A stretch of 10,287 nucleotides of DNA from Chloroflexota bacterium (GCA_019247135.1 JAFAPL010001023.1:1-10287), one strand, 5' to 3'; counted from the first letter of the stretch, positions 1 through 6,575 are shown. Numbers and translations: made by a program. Notes: generated by a model not told the origin, from the letters alone.

Positions 1-99
1 GCAACTTGAGCGAAAACTCGGCCCTCGGCAACCTGAGCGGAGCTTGGCCCGCTCGCCACTCGAAGAAAACTCGGCCAGACGTGACTTGAGCGGCCGACC
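1..99. repeat. Degenerate 27-bp tandem repeat, cut by the window edge
   Basis: Four imperfect units start at 1, 28, 55 and 81 (spacing 27, 27, 26). Each begins with a GCA/GCC/GTG triplet followed by ACTTGAGCG or a close variant. Units 1 and 3 continue with an identical AAAACTCGGCC core, unit 2 has AGCTTGGCC, and unit 4 is shortened. The array probably continues to the left of the window. It lies just downstream of the stop codon of the minus-strand lyase gene at 118. No convincing coding frame covers it, and its function is unknown. Confidence 0.6.
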
Positions 100-117
100 T
101 CCAAGTCCGTCGCACTT

Positions 118-1050
118 CTACTCCGCCGACGCGTCCAGGCCGAGCCACCGACCCCGCCGCGCAACCGCTTCAGCCATTTTGCGCGTCGCTTCGTCGATCA
201 TCTCACCTTCGAATCGCAGCGCTCCGCGGCCCTCGCCCTCGGTCGCAGCACGGTAGGCCGCCAGAATGCCCTCCGCGCGCCGATACGTCAGCGGATCCGG
301 CGAATAAATCCGGTTCACCAGATCGATCTGTGACGGATGAATGACCCACTTTCCATCGAACCCGAGTGATGCCGTCTTGCGCGCCGACCGCTCCAATCCA
401 TCCAGGTCCGCAAACGCCGCGTAAGGTCCATCGATTGCAAGAAGGCCATTCGCACGCGCCGCGACGAGAATGCGCGTGAGCGCGAAGTGCCAGATGTCGC
501 CGCTATACGCGGAGTCAGGTGTGCCGATGGTCAACTGATCCATGCCCAGGCTGGCGGAGAGATCGCCGGGACCGAAGATCAACGCCTGCAAACGCGGGCA
601 CGCTTCCGCGATCGCTTCGACGTGCTGTAACCCGGGCGCGGACTCGATCAGCACCTCCAGCCCAATTCGACCTACCGGCCACCGCCGCGCTCGCTCGATC
701 TGCGACAGGAGCCGGTCGACGAAGTGCACGTCGGCCGGCGACTCCACCTTCGGCACGATCACGGCATCCAGCCGATCGCCGGCCGGCTCCACGACTTCCA
801 CCACGTCGCGGTAGCACCACTCCGTGTCCACTCCATTGACCCGCACCGCCACCGCGTGCCGGCCGAACTCCAGCGAACGCAAGGACTCCACGACGATGGC
901 CCGCGAGCTGGCTTTCTCGGAGGGCGCCGTCGCGTCCTCCAGGTCGAACAGGATCTGATCCGCGCTCAGCGTCACGGATTTGGCTTGCATCCGCGCGCTG
1001 CTGCCGGGGACGGACAAACAGGACCTGTGCGGTTTGAGCTCCTCTGTCAT
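118..1050 (-). CDS. HpcH/HpaI aldolase / CitE-like citrate lyase beta family protein
   Basis: This is a 310-residue TIM-barrel lyase of the HpcH/HpaI-CitE family, which cleaves or forms C-C bonds in CoA esters or 2-keto acids with Mg2+. The family hallmarks are visible in order: FDLEDA near residue 35, AVRVNG with the substrate-binding Arg70, VPKVES at 99-104, LEVLIES with metal-ligand Glu136, FGPGDLSASLG with metal-ligand Asp163, AIDGP near 206 and GKWVIHPSQI at 233-242. Length and order match CitE-like and (S)-citramalyl-CoA or malyl-CoA lyase-like proteins; the exact substrate cannot be read from the sequence. The ATG at 1050 was chosen because it overlaps the TGA of the upstream amidohydrolase gene in an ATGA junction, which implies translational coupling. 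A longer open frame reaching 1281 lies inside the amidohydrolase gene, and its extra residues look like shadow sequence. The family assignment is firm; the substrate is not known. Confidence 0.9.
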   Translation of the reverse strand: MTEELKPHRSCLSVPGSSARMQAKSVTLSADQILFDLEDATAPSEKASSRAIVVESLRSLEFGRHAVAVRVNGVDTEWCYRDVVEVVEPAGDRLDAVIVPKVESPADVHFVDRLLSQIERARRWPVGRIGLEVLIESAPGLQHVEAIAEACPRLQALIFGPGDLSASLGMDQLTIGTPDSAYSGDIWHFALTRILVAARANGLLAIDGPYAAFADLDGLERSARKTASLGFDGKWVIHPSQIDLVNRIYSPDPLTYRRAEGILAAYRAATEGEGRGALRFEGEMIDEATRKMAEAVARRGRWLGLDASAE

Positions 1051-2636
1051 CTGGCGCCACCTTCGTACACGATGCGCCCGCCGACGACCGTCAGATCTAT
1101 CGTCAGCTCTCGCAAGGCGTCGGCCGGCAGCTCGAATGGATCCGCTGCCAGCACTACCAGGTCCGCGTCCTTTCCAGGCATGAGTGTGCCACGTTGATGG
1201 GACGCTCGCTCCGCATACGCCGAGCCCGACGTGTATGCCTGCACCGCTTCCTCCAATGAGACGCGTTGCTCCGGATACCACCCTCCGGCTGGCTCCCCAT
1301 CCGCGTCCACACGCGTGACGGCCGCGTGCACGTTCAGGAGTGGTTCGATCCGCTCGACTGGTGCATCGGTCCCAAACGCTACGTGCGCTCCGGAGTCCAA
1401 CAGCTCACGCCACGCATAACCGTGGCGCGCTCGCGCGCCCCAGTGCTCGTTCGCCGTCCGCCAATCGGCAATCGCGTGAATTGGCTGCATGGATGCGATG
1501 ACTCCGAGTTGCGCGAAGCGACCTATGTCTGACGGATGCGTCAGCTGTGCGTGCTCGATCCGCAACATGCGCACGCGCAGCGGAGCGCAGCGCTCAAGTG
1601 TCGATTCGTAGGCGTCCAGCACTCTGCGCACGGCCGCATCGCCAATTGCATGCACGGCGATATCGAGCTCCGCGTCCGCCGCGGTCTGCATCAACTCGGC
1701 CAGCTCCGTTGGATCGAGCGTGGGCACTCCGCGGTACCCATCGGTGCGATTCTCGTACGGCTCCAGCATGTAGGCCGTGCGTGAGCCGAGCGCGCCGTCC
1801 GAAAACAATTTGACCGGGCCGATACGAACGAGCTCACCGCCAACGCCGGTTCGAAGTCCGAGGTCGCGCGCCTCCGCGAGCTTGCCTCTCGGGATACCGT
1901 GATACACACGCAGCGTCAGATCGCCACTTTGCTCGAGCGCCTGAAACGCGCGCAGCGACCGACTGTCCTCCAGGTTATGAATCCCAGTCAGTCCGGCCGC
2001 GGCGGCGAGCGGCAACGCGCGACTGATAGCCTCACGCAGCTGATCGTCCGTGGGCTCCGGAATCTTGCGTCGGACCAGGTCCTGTGCGTTTTCGAACAGC
2101 ACTCCGCTGGGGTGGCCGTTGTCGTCCCGTTCGATGACTCCGCCCGCTGGCGGCTGTGTATCGTCGTTGATCCCGCAGTAGCTGAAGGCTGCTGAGTTCA
2201 ACCAGACGGAGTGGCCGTCGTGGCTGCTCAGCGCTGCCGGCCGGTCGCCTGTTGCCGCATCGAGGTCGGCCGCGGCGGGCAGGCGGCCCCAACGGTTGCG
2301 GTCCCAGCCGCGTCCGCGCACCCAGGCGCCGGGTGTCAGCTCGTCAGCCGCGCGGCGTATGCGGTCAAGGCCGGCTTCGAGCGTCGGGGCCTGATCGAGG
2401 TCGACCTGCTCGCGTGCGAGTGAGAAGCTGCCGAAGTGGACGTGCGCGTCGACAAACCCGGGCAGGACCGCGCGTCCGCCCAGATCGATAACACGCGTCG
2501 CGGGCTGCCGCAGCGCGGCCGCATCCTCATCGAGCGCCACAACACGCCCCTCGCGGACGGCCAGACTGCTGGCGCGCGGCCGCGCCGGATCCATGGTGTA
2601 CACGTGCCCGCCGGTGAGGAGCAGATCCGGTTGCAT
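1047..2636 (-). CDS. YtcJ-type amidohydrolase (metal-dependent hydrolase, amidohydrolase family 3)
   Basis: This is a 529-residue amidohydrolase-superfamily enzyme of the YtcJ type, predicted to hydrolyse an amide or related bond with a metal-bound water in the cytoplasm. The N-terminal strand-rich segment (LLLTGGHVYTMD) and C-terminal segment (GKDADLVVLAADP) form the small beta domain. The catalytic barrel shows DAHVH (His65, His67), SHDGHSVWLNS (139-149), KLFSDGALGSR with Lys276, AVHAIGDAAVR with His329, RIEHAQL with His362 and FGTDAP with Asp424, the full metal and acid/base set for the group. No signal peptide is visible. The gene is the first of a two-gene operon and its TGA overlaps the ATG of the lyase gene. 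Its start faces the divergent exonuclease gene across 41 bp. Family members act on varied substrates, so no specific reaction is claimed. Confidence 0.92.
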   Translation of the reverse strand: MQPDLLLTGGHVYTMDPARPRASSLAVREGRVVALDEDAAALRQPATRVIDLGGRAVLPGFVDAHVHFGSFSLAREQVDLDQAPTLEAGLDRIRRAADELTPGAWVRGRGWDRNRWGRLPAAADLDAATGDRPAALSSHDGHSVWLNSAAFSYCGINDDTQPPAGGVIERDDNGHPSGVLFENAQDLVRRKIPEPTDDQLREAISRALPLAAAAGLTGIHNLEDSRSLRAFQALEQSGDLTLRVYHGIPRGKLAEARDLGLRTGVGGELVRIGPVKLFSDGALGSRTAYMLEPYENRTDGYRGVPTLDPTELAELMQTAADAELDIAVHAIGDAAVRRVLDAYESTLERCAPLRVRMLRIEHAQLTHPSDIGRFAQLGVIASMQPIHAIADWRTANEHWGARARHGYAWRELLDSGAHVAFGTDAPVERIEPLLNVHAAVTRVDADGEPAGGWYPEQRVSLEEAVQAYTSGSAYAERASHQRGTLMPGKDADLVVLAADPFELPADALRELTIDLTVVGGRIVYEGGAR

Positions 2637-2677
2637 CGACGATCCGGCCTCATCGTATCTGCGATGATGGACAGCGC
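2637..2677. promoter_or_regulatory. Short divergent promoter region
   Basis: Only 41 bp separate the amidohydrolase ATG (2636, minus strand) from the exonuclease GTG (2678, plus strand), so the promoters of both genes must sit in or overlap this gap. A TACGAT hexamer on the minus strand (2652-2657) is a plausible -10 element for the amidohydrolase operon. No good -35 element or strong Shine-Dalgarno sequence is visible on either strand. The placement is inference from gene layout. Confidence 0.35.
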
Positions 2678-3562
2678 GTGCCAGAGCCCGTGTCCAGGCC
2701 TGATCTCGACAAGCGTCCGCTGCTGGTTGTCGACGGCGACAACCTCGCCCACCGTGCCTATCATTCGATGCCCAAGTCGCTCAAGTCGAAAGACGGTCGA
2801 CCGATCAACGCGATCGTCGGCTGGACCAACATGCTGGTCTACCTGTGGGAGACGCTTCAGCCGCGTTCGGTGTTCGTCGGTTGGGACACGCTCGGCGTCG
2901 ACACATACCGGCATGAGCTATGGCCCACCTACCAGGGCGGGCGGCAGTTCGACCGCGCGATCGTCTTGCAGCTCGATTGGCTGCCCGGCGTCGCCAGTGC
3001 CTTCGGCTTCGGCGTTGGCAAGCAGGCTGGCTACGAGGCGGACGATTTGATGGCCGCCGCCGCGATCGCCGAGACCAGTCGCGGCGGCCACAGCGTCCTG
3101 CTCACGACGGATCGCGACGCCTACCAGCTCGTGTCCGAATCGGTGACGGTGCTGGCGCCGCGGTCAGGCGTGCGCGACCTGATGCGCATCGGACCCGAGC
3201 AGGTGGTCGAGCGCATGGGGGTGCTGCCCGAGCAGATTCCGGACTTCAAAGCGCTGGCCGGCGATTCGTCCGACAACATCCCGGGCGCGAAGGGCATCGG
3301 ACCCAAAGCCGCCGCCAGCCTGCTCCTCAAGTACGGCACCCTGGAAGCGGTCCTGGAGGCGCGCACCGACAGCATCGCCCCCGCCGTAGCCGAGCAGCTG
3401 CGCGTCTTCCGTCGGATCGTCACGATGCAGACCGACGTGAAGGTGAAGCTGCCCGCGACGGCGCCGCCGAACTGGGCCGCGGCGGCCGAAGAGATCCGAC
3501 GCCTCGGCGCGGAGAATCTGGCCGAACGCCTCGCCGCGCGGGCCGCGTCCCCGCCCGCCTAG
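2678..3562 (+). CDS. Stand-alone 5'-3' exonuclease (FEN / Pol I N-terminal domain family)
   Basis: This 294-residue structure-specific 5' nuclease corresponds to the N-terminal exonuclease domain of DNA polymerase I without any polymerase part. Such proteins remove 5' flaps or RNA primers in replication and repair. The two-metal acidic set is present: VVDGDNLAHR (Asp19, Asp21), VGWDT (Asp70), YEADDL (Glu120, Asp122, Asp123), TTDRDAYQLV (Asp145, Asp147) and AGDSSDNIPG (Asp196, Asp199). The last motif leads into the helix-3-turn-helix GAKGIGPKAAASLL that grips DNA. The helical-arch region carries RHELWPTYQGGR in place of the usual R-x-x-x-YP-x-YK-x-x-R pattern. The start is GTG; ATG codons at 2664 and 2667 are out of frame. 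The C-terminus after about residue 260 is Ala-rich. The gene is monocistronic in appearance: repeats follow its stop codon. Confidence 0.93.
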   Translation: MPEPVSRPDLDKRPLLVVDGDNLAHRAYHSMPKSLKSKDGRPINAIVGWTNMLVYLWETLQPRSVFVGWDTLGVDTYRHELWPTYQGGRQFDRAIVLQLDWLPGVASAFGFGVGKQAGYEADDLMAAAAIAETSRGGHSVLLTTDRDAYQLVSESVTVLAPRSGVRDLMRIGPEQVVERMGVLPEQIPDFKALAGDSSDNIPGAKGIGPKAAASLLLKYGTLEAVLEARTDSIAPAVAEQLRVFRRIVTMQTDVKVKLPATAPPNWAAAAEEIRRLGAENLAERLAARAASPPA

Positions 3563-3610
3563 CGGTGGCGCAGTCCGCCGTGCTCGCCAGCGCAGCGAAA
3601 TCGGCGCCAC

Positions 3611-3802
3611 GTGACGCCCTGCGTGGCGCTCCGCATGTACGTGACGCTCCGTGTGACGCCCTGCGTGACAATTCGCGTGTACGTGACGCCCTGCGTGACG
3701 GTCCGCCTGTAGGTGACGCTGCACGTGACGGCCTGCGTGACGCTCCGCGTGTAAGTGACGCTCCGTGTGACGCCCGGCGTGACGCTGTACGTGACGGTTC
3801 GC
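3611..3802. repeat. GTGACG array with strict 6/12/18-bp phasing upstream of lacI
   Basis: Fourteen GTGACG-like hexamers start at 3611, 3623, 3641, 3653, 3665, 3683, 3695, 3713, 3725, 3737, 3755, 3767, 3779 and 3791. Twelve are exact; 3623 reads GTGGCG and 3665 reads GTGACA. Every spacing is 12 or 18 bp. The 18-bp steps contain a decayed copy such as GTGTAC or GTGTAA. A higher-order 72-bp unit (3611-3682) is repeated at 3683-3754 with about 60 of 72 bases matching by eye, and a partial third unit follows. The array fills most of the 343-bp gap between the exonuclease stop (3562) and the LacI start (3906). Frames stay open on the minus strand only because the repeat lacks stop codons. The rest of the gap (3563-3610 and 3803-3905) shows no gene or terminator that I can support. 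Confidence 0.85.
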
Positions 3803-3905
3803 ACTTACGCTGGCATGGGCGGCGGGTGGGGGTGGTGGGCCGCAACCGCAAGTTCGCGTCCATGCGAGCGCCCGCTCAGCGTGCCGCAGCGGAGTCGACT
3901 TAGGC

Positions 3906-5144
3906 ATGGCCACGATCGCCGATGTTGCTCAGCGCGCGGGTGTCTCGATCGCCACCGTGTCGCGGGTCCTGTCACCCGCGGCAGAGCCCCACCCCGTCCG
4001 ACCCGAGACGGCCGAACGCGTGCGGCTGGCCGCCGCGCAGCTCGGCTACGTCGCATCGCCACTGGCACGCGGCCTGGCCGCGGGCCGTTCGGGACTGATC
4101 GGACTGGTCGTGCCCGACCTCGCGGACCCGCACTACCCGCAGATCGCCAGCGGCGTAGAGGAGGCCGCCCACGACGCGGGCATGGCCGTCCTGGTGTGCA
4201 ACACGCTCGGAGACACACAGCGCACGTTCGAGTACGTACGCCTGCTGCACGCGCGACGCGTCGATGCGATCGTGCTTTCCGGCGGGACGAGCCTGGATTC
4301 CGCCGCGTTGAAGACGGTCGAACAGGTCGACGAACCAGTCGTCCTCATCGGACGTCCCGCGGCCAGCACCGACCTGGTGCACGTCAGCATCGACAACGCG
4401 CTCGCGGCGCGCCTCGCGACCTGGCACCTGGTCGAGGGCGGGTGGCGGCCGATCGTCCACCTCGGCGGGCCGCGACGCCAAACAACGATGGTGGATCGCG
4501 CGGCCGGCTATCAAGAGGCAATGCACGTTGCGGGGCTGGCGCCCGAAGTGCTCGAGACGTCTGGGACACCCGAGGACGGCTACGCGGTCATGCGTCGGCG
4601 GCTCGAGGCGAGCGGCCGCGAGCGCCTGGAGGAGAGCGGCCAGCAACGGCTCGACGAGAGCGGCCAGGAGCGACTCGATGAGACGGGCCGGGAGCGACTT
4701 TACGAGAGCGGCCGGGAGCGACTCGATGAGACGGGCCGGGAGCGAGTTTACGAGAGGGGCCGGGAGGGGCTCGACGAGAGTGGCCGGGAGCGGCTCAATG
4801 AGAGCGGCCACCAACACATCGACCGGAGCGGCCGGGAGCGGCTCGACGAGAGTGGCCGGGAGCGACCGCGCGGCGTGTTCGCCGCGACCGACCGGCTTGC
4901 GATTGCCGCCATCGCCGCAATTACGGATGCCGGTCTGGCGATTCCAATTGACATCGCCGTGATCGGCTTCGATGACATCGCCCTGGCGGAGCAGTTACGA
5001 CCGCGACTGTCGTCTGTGGCGCAGCCGGCACACGCCATGGGACGTACGGCCTTCGAGCTCGCCCAGCGGTTGCTGGCGGGCGAACGCGTGGAGTCGGTGA
5101 CATTGCAGGCGCGGCTGGTGGTGCGTGGCTCGAGCGCACGCTGA
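3906..5144 (+). CDS. LacI-family transcriptional regulator with an octapeptide-repeat insertion
   Basis: This 412-residue regulator begins with a classic LacI helix-turn-helix (TIADVAQRAGVSIATVSRVL, residues 3-22). A hinge helix follows (SPLARGLAAGRSGLIGLVVPDL, about 51-72), then a periplasmic-binding-like effector domain with FEYVRLLHARRVDAIVLSGG, VVLIGR, HVSIDN, GGWRPIVHLGG and DRAAGYQEAM. The last third has VFAATDRLA (324-332) and VIGFDDIALAEQLRPRLSSVAQP (352-374). Residues 234-321 are eleven tandem copies of an 8-residue unit, consensus DESGRERL. Removing ten copies leaves about 332 residues, the normal family length, so the repeat is an expansion within an otherwise intact protein. The ATG at 3906 places the HTH at the very N-terminus; only a weak GGAG lies upstream. 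Position and nearby palindromes suggest control of the downstream inositol-phosphate synthase gene, as IpsA does in corynebacteria. That link is inferred, and the effector is unknown. Confidence 0.93.
   Translation: MATIADVAQRAGVSIATVSRVLSPAAEPHPVRPETAERVRLAAAQLGYVASPLARGLAAGRSGLIGLVVPDLADPHYPQIASGVEEAAHDAGMAVLVCNTLGDTQRTFEYVRLLHARRVDAIVLSGGTSLDSAALKTVEQVDEPVVLIGRPAASTDLVHVSIDNALAARLATWHLVEGGWRPIVHLGGPRRQTTMVDRAAGYQEAMHVAGLAPEVLETSGTPEDGYAVMRRRLEASGRERLEESGQQRLDESGQERLDETGRERLYESGRERLDETGRERVYERGREGLDESGRERLNESGHQHIDRSGRERLDESGRERPRGVFAATDRLAIAAIAAITDAGLAIPIDIAVIGFDDIALAEQLRPRLSSVAQPAHAMGRTAFELAQRLLAGERVESVTLQARLVVRGSSAR
4605..4868 (+). repeat. In-frame 24-bp tandem repeat (11 copies) inside lacI
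   Basis: Eleven contiguous 24-bp units encode octapeptides beginning with EASGRERL and EESGQQRL and ending with DESGRERP. The consensus is D-E-S-G-R-E-R-L. Units 4-5 (4677-4724) and 6-7 (4725-4772) form a duplicated 48-bp block matching at 44 of 48 positions. Units 8 and 11 are nearly identical. Unit 9 (NESGHQHI) is the most diverged. No indels break the frame. The tract joins helix GYAVMRRRLE directly to strand RGVFAATD of the effector domain. Confidence 0.95.
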
Positions 5145-5172
5145 TCGATGAGGTAAACAGGTAGCGCTGACG

Positions 5173-5290
5173 ACCGTTTGGCGCACGTGACGCCCCACGT
5201 GACGCTTGCCTGGGCCGCGTGACGCGCTACGTGACGCCGCGTGACGCCCGTGTGCTAAGCGTTCAAACCGTTTGGCGCACGTGACGCCCC
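5173..5290. repeat. Second GTGACG array with a 24-bp direct repeat, between lacI and ino1
   Basis: GTGACG occurs at 5187, 5199, 5219, 5231, 5241 and 5281. An exact 24-bp direct repeat, beginning ACCGTTTGGCGC and ending ACGTGACGCCCC, occupies 5173-5196 and 5267-5290. The motif is the same as in the array upstream of lacI, but the spacing here (12, 20, 12, 10, 40) is not a multiple of three, so this copy is not coding. It occupies the first half of the 312-bp gap between the LacI stop and the synthase start. A further 15-bp direct repeat with one mismatch (5299-5313 and 5342-5356) follows it. Confidence 0.8.
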
Positions 5291-5413
5291 GGCATGGACG
5301 TTCTCGGCTGCGCACTGACATTCGACCGGCTAGCCGCTGGCCGTTCTCGGCTGTGCGTTCGCGCCTCCGCGATGCGGGCTGCCGCCGAATCGACCGCCAC
5401 ATGAGTCGGGCTT

Positions 5414-5440
5414 GGAAAGCGCTTACCGGAAAGGCTTTCC
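5414..5440. promoter_or_regulatory. Two adjacent LacI-type operator palindromes upstream of ino1
   Basis: Positions 5414-5427 read GGAAAGCGCTTACC, a dyad around a central CG with one mismatched pair. Positions 5428-5440 read GGAAAGGCTTTCC, a perfect 6-bp-arm palindrome around a single G. The first fits the core of LacI-family operators such as the CcpA cre (GNAANCGNWNNC), with both outer bases differing. The sites abut and end just before the start of the synthase gene. A regulator bound here would cover the promoter or ribosome-binding region. The nearest LacI-family gene ends 269 bp upstream. The palindromes are seen directly; binding is inferred. Confidence 0.6.
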
Positions 5441-5446
5441 TATGCT
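5441..5446 (+). promoter_or_regulatory. Possible -10 hexamer TATGCT for a leaderless or near-leaderless ino1 transcript
   Basis: TATGCT lies 10 nt before the ATG at 5457, so transcription started from it would begin a few bases ahead of that codon. No good -35 element is found at 17 bp, which leaves the call weak. The same stretch contains an ATG at 5442 preceded at 7 nt by GGAAAGG, so the bases may instead serve as a start codon with a ribosome-binding site. Only transcript mapping can choose between them. Confidence 0.25.
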
Positions 5447-5456
5447 AGGCTGGAGC

Positions 5457-6575
5457 ATGCCCGAGCCCATTCGCCTCGCCATCCTCGGCGTCGGCAACTG
5501 CGCCTCCGCCCTTGTCCAGGGCCTCGAGAAGTACCGCGATGCCGACCCGACCGAAACCGTCCCCGGCCTGATGCACGTCGACCTCGGCGGCTATCACGTC
5601 CGCGACATCCAGGTCGTAGCCGCGTTCGACGTCGATTCCCGCAAAGTCGGACACGACGTCGCTGAAGCGATCTTCAGCGAGCCCAACAACACCGTCCGCT
5701 TCGCCGACGTCCCGCCACTCGGCGTCACCGTCAGCCGCGGCCGAACGCTGGACGGTCTCGGCCACTACCTGAGCCAGGTCATCGAAGAGTCCGACGCACC
5801 CCAGGTCGACGTCGCGCAGGTCCTCCGCGACACGCGCGCGCAGGTCCTCGTCAATTATCTGCCAGTCGGCAGCGAACAGGCCGTGCGCTGGTACATGGAG
5901 CAAGCTCTCGCCGCCGGCTGCGGTGTCGTCAACTGCATGCCCGTGTTCATCGCCCGCGAGGCAGCCTGGCGTCGGCGTTTCGAAGAGCACAACCTGCCGA
6001 TTGTCGGCGACGACATCAAGAGTCAGGTTGGCGCGACCATCGTCCATCGCGTCCTGGCGCGCCTGTTTCAAGATCGCGGTGTGCACATCGAGCGCACCAG
6101 CCAGCTGAATGTCGGCGGCAACACCGATTTTCTCAACATGCTCGAACGCTCGCGACTGGAGTCGAAGAAGATCTCGAAGACGACGAGTGTCACGAGCCAG
6201 ATCGACGATGAGATCGCCGCGAACGACATTCACGTTGGCCCGAGCGACTATGTCCCGTGGCTGACCGATCGCAAGTGGGCCCATATCCGCCTAGAGGGCC
6301 GATCCTTTGGCGACGTCCCACTCAACCTGGAGCTGAAGCTCGAAGTCTGGGACTCACCCAACAGCGCCGGCGTGGTGATCGACGCCATTCGGTGCGTGCG
6401 CCTTGGACTGGACCGGGCTCTTGGTGGAGCGCTCGAGGGACCCAGCGCGTACTTCATGAAGAGTCCGCCCGTGCAGTATCGCGACGAGGTCGCGCGTCAG
6501 ATGGTGGAGCAGTTCATTTCCAGCGCACCGACGGAAACGGAGTCAATCGACGAACGGGTACCCGCGCTCGCCTGA
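5457..6575 (+). CDS. ino1: Inositol-3-phosphate synthase (actinobacterial type)
   Basis: This 372-residue NAD-dependent enzyme converts D-glucose 6-phosphate to 1D-myo-inositol 3-phosphate, the first step towards phosphatidylinositol, inositol thiols and inositol-based solutes. The Rossmann motif [13 protein letters not shown] opens the protein. It is followed by [67 protein letters not shown] and the long signature [19 protein letters not shown] continuing through [20 protein letters not shown]. Remembered mycobacterial Ino1 shares these blocks almost word for word, and the length agrees. The ATG at 5457 ([11 protein letters not shown]) leaves a normal short lead into the Rossmann strand. 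An in-frame ATG at 5442 adds five residues and has GGAAAGG 7 nt upstream, so it is a serious alternative. A TTG at 5412 would put the operator palindromes inside the gene and is unlikely. The adjacent LacI-family regulator is the obvious candidate controller. Confidence 0.95.
   Translation: MPEPIRLAILGVGNCASALVQGLEKYRDADPTETVPGLMHVDLGGYHVRDIQVVAAFDVDSRKVGHDVAEAIFSEPNNTVRFADVPPLGVTVSRGRTLDGLGHYLSQVIEESDAPQVDVAQVLRDTRAQVLVNYLPVGSEQAVRWYMEQALAAGCGVVNCMPVFIAREAAWRRRFEEHNLPIVGDDIKSQVGATIVHRVLARLFQDRGVHIERTSQLNVGGNTDFLNMLERSRLESKKISKTTSVTSQIDDEIAANDIHVGPSDYVPWLTDRKWAHIRLEGRSFGDVPLNLELKLEVWDSPNSAGVVIDAIRCVRLGLDRALGGALEGPSAYFMKSPPVQYRDEVARQMVEQFISSAPTETESIDERVPALA

Noticed and set aside
1051..1281. 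N-terminal extension of the HpcH/CitE-like protein up to 1281
   Set aside because: The extra 77 residues are Arg/Gly-rich shadow of the amidohydrolase gene, and the ATG at 1050 forms a normal ATGA overlap with it.
2920..3903. Long plus-strand frame with Arg-Asp-Ala repeats across the exonuclease and the array
   Set aside because: Its first half is a shadow of the exonuclease gene, and the repeat part is open only because the GTGACG array lacks stop codons. No domain is recognisable.
3164..3913. Minus-strand His-Arg-rich frame over the array
   Set aside because: It is an antisense shadow of the exonuclease and the array, with low-complexity composition forced by the DNA repeat.
3972..4817. 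Long minus-strand frame antisense to lacI
   Set aside because: The sense strand has a complete LacI domain set. The antisense Leu-Pro-Ala repeats mirror the 24-bp repeat.
3611..5290. CRISPR or plasmid-iteron interpretation of the repeat arrays
   Set aside because: There are no uniform repeats with unique equal-length spacers, no cas genes and no replication initiator. The short 12/18-bp spacing fits neither.
5412..5456. TTG start for the inositol-phosphate synthase at 5412
   Set aside because: It would place both palindromes in the coding sequence and add residues absent from the family's usual N-terminus.
5445..6284. Minus-strand frame of 279 residues antisense to ino1
   Set aside because: The sense frame is an unmistakable Ino1. 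The opposite frame is a GC-bias shadow rich in Asp/Val/Ala.
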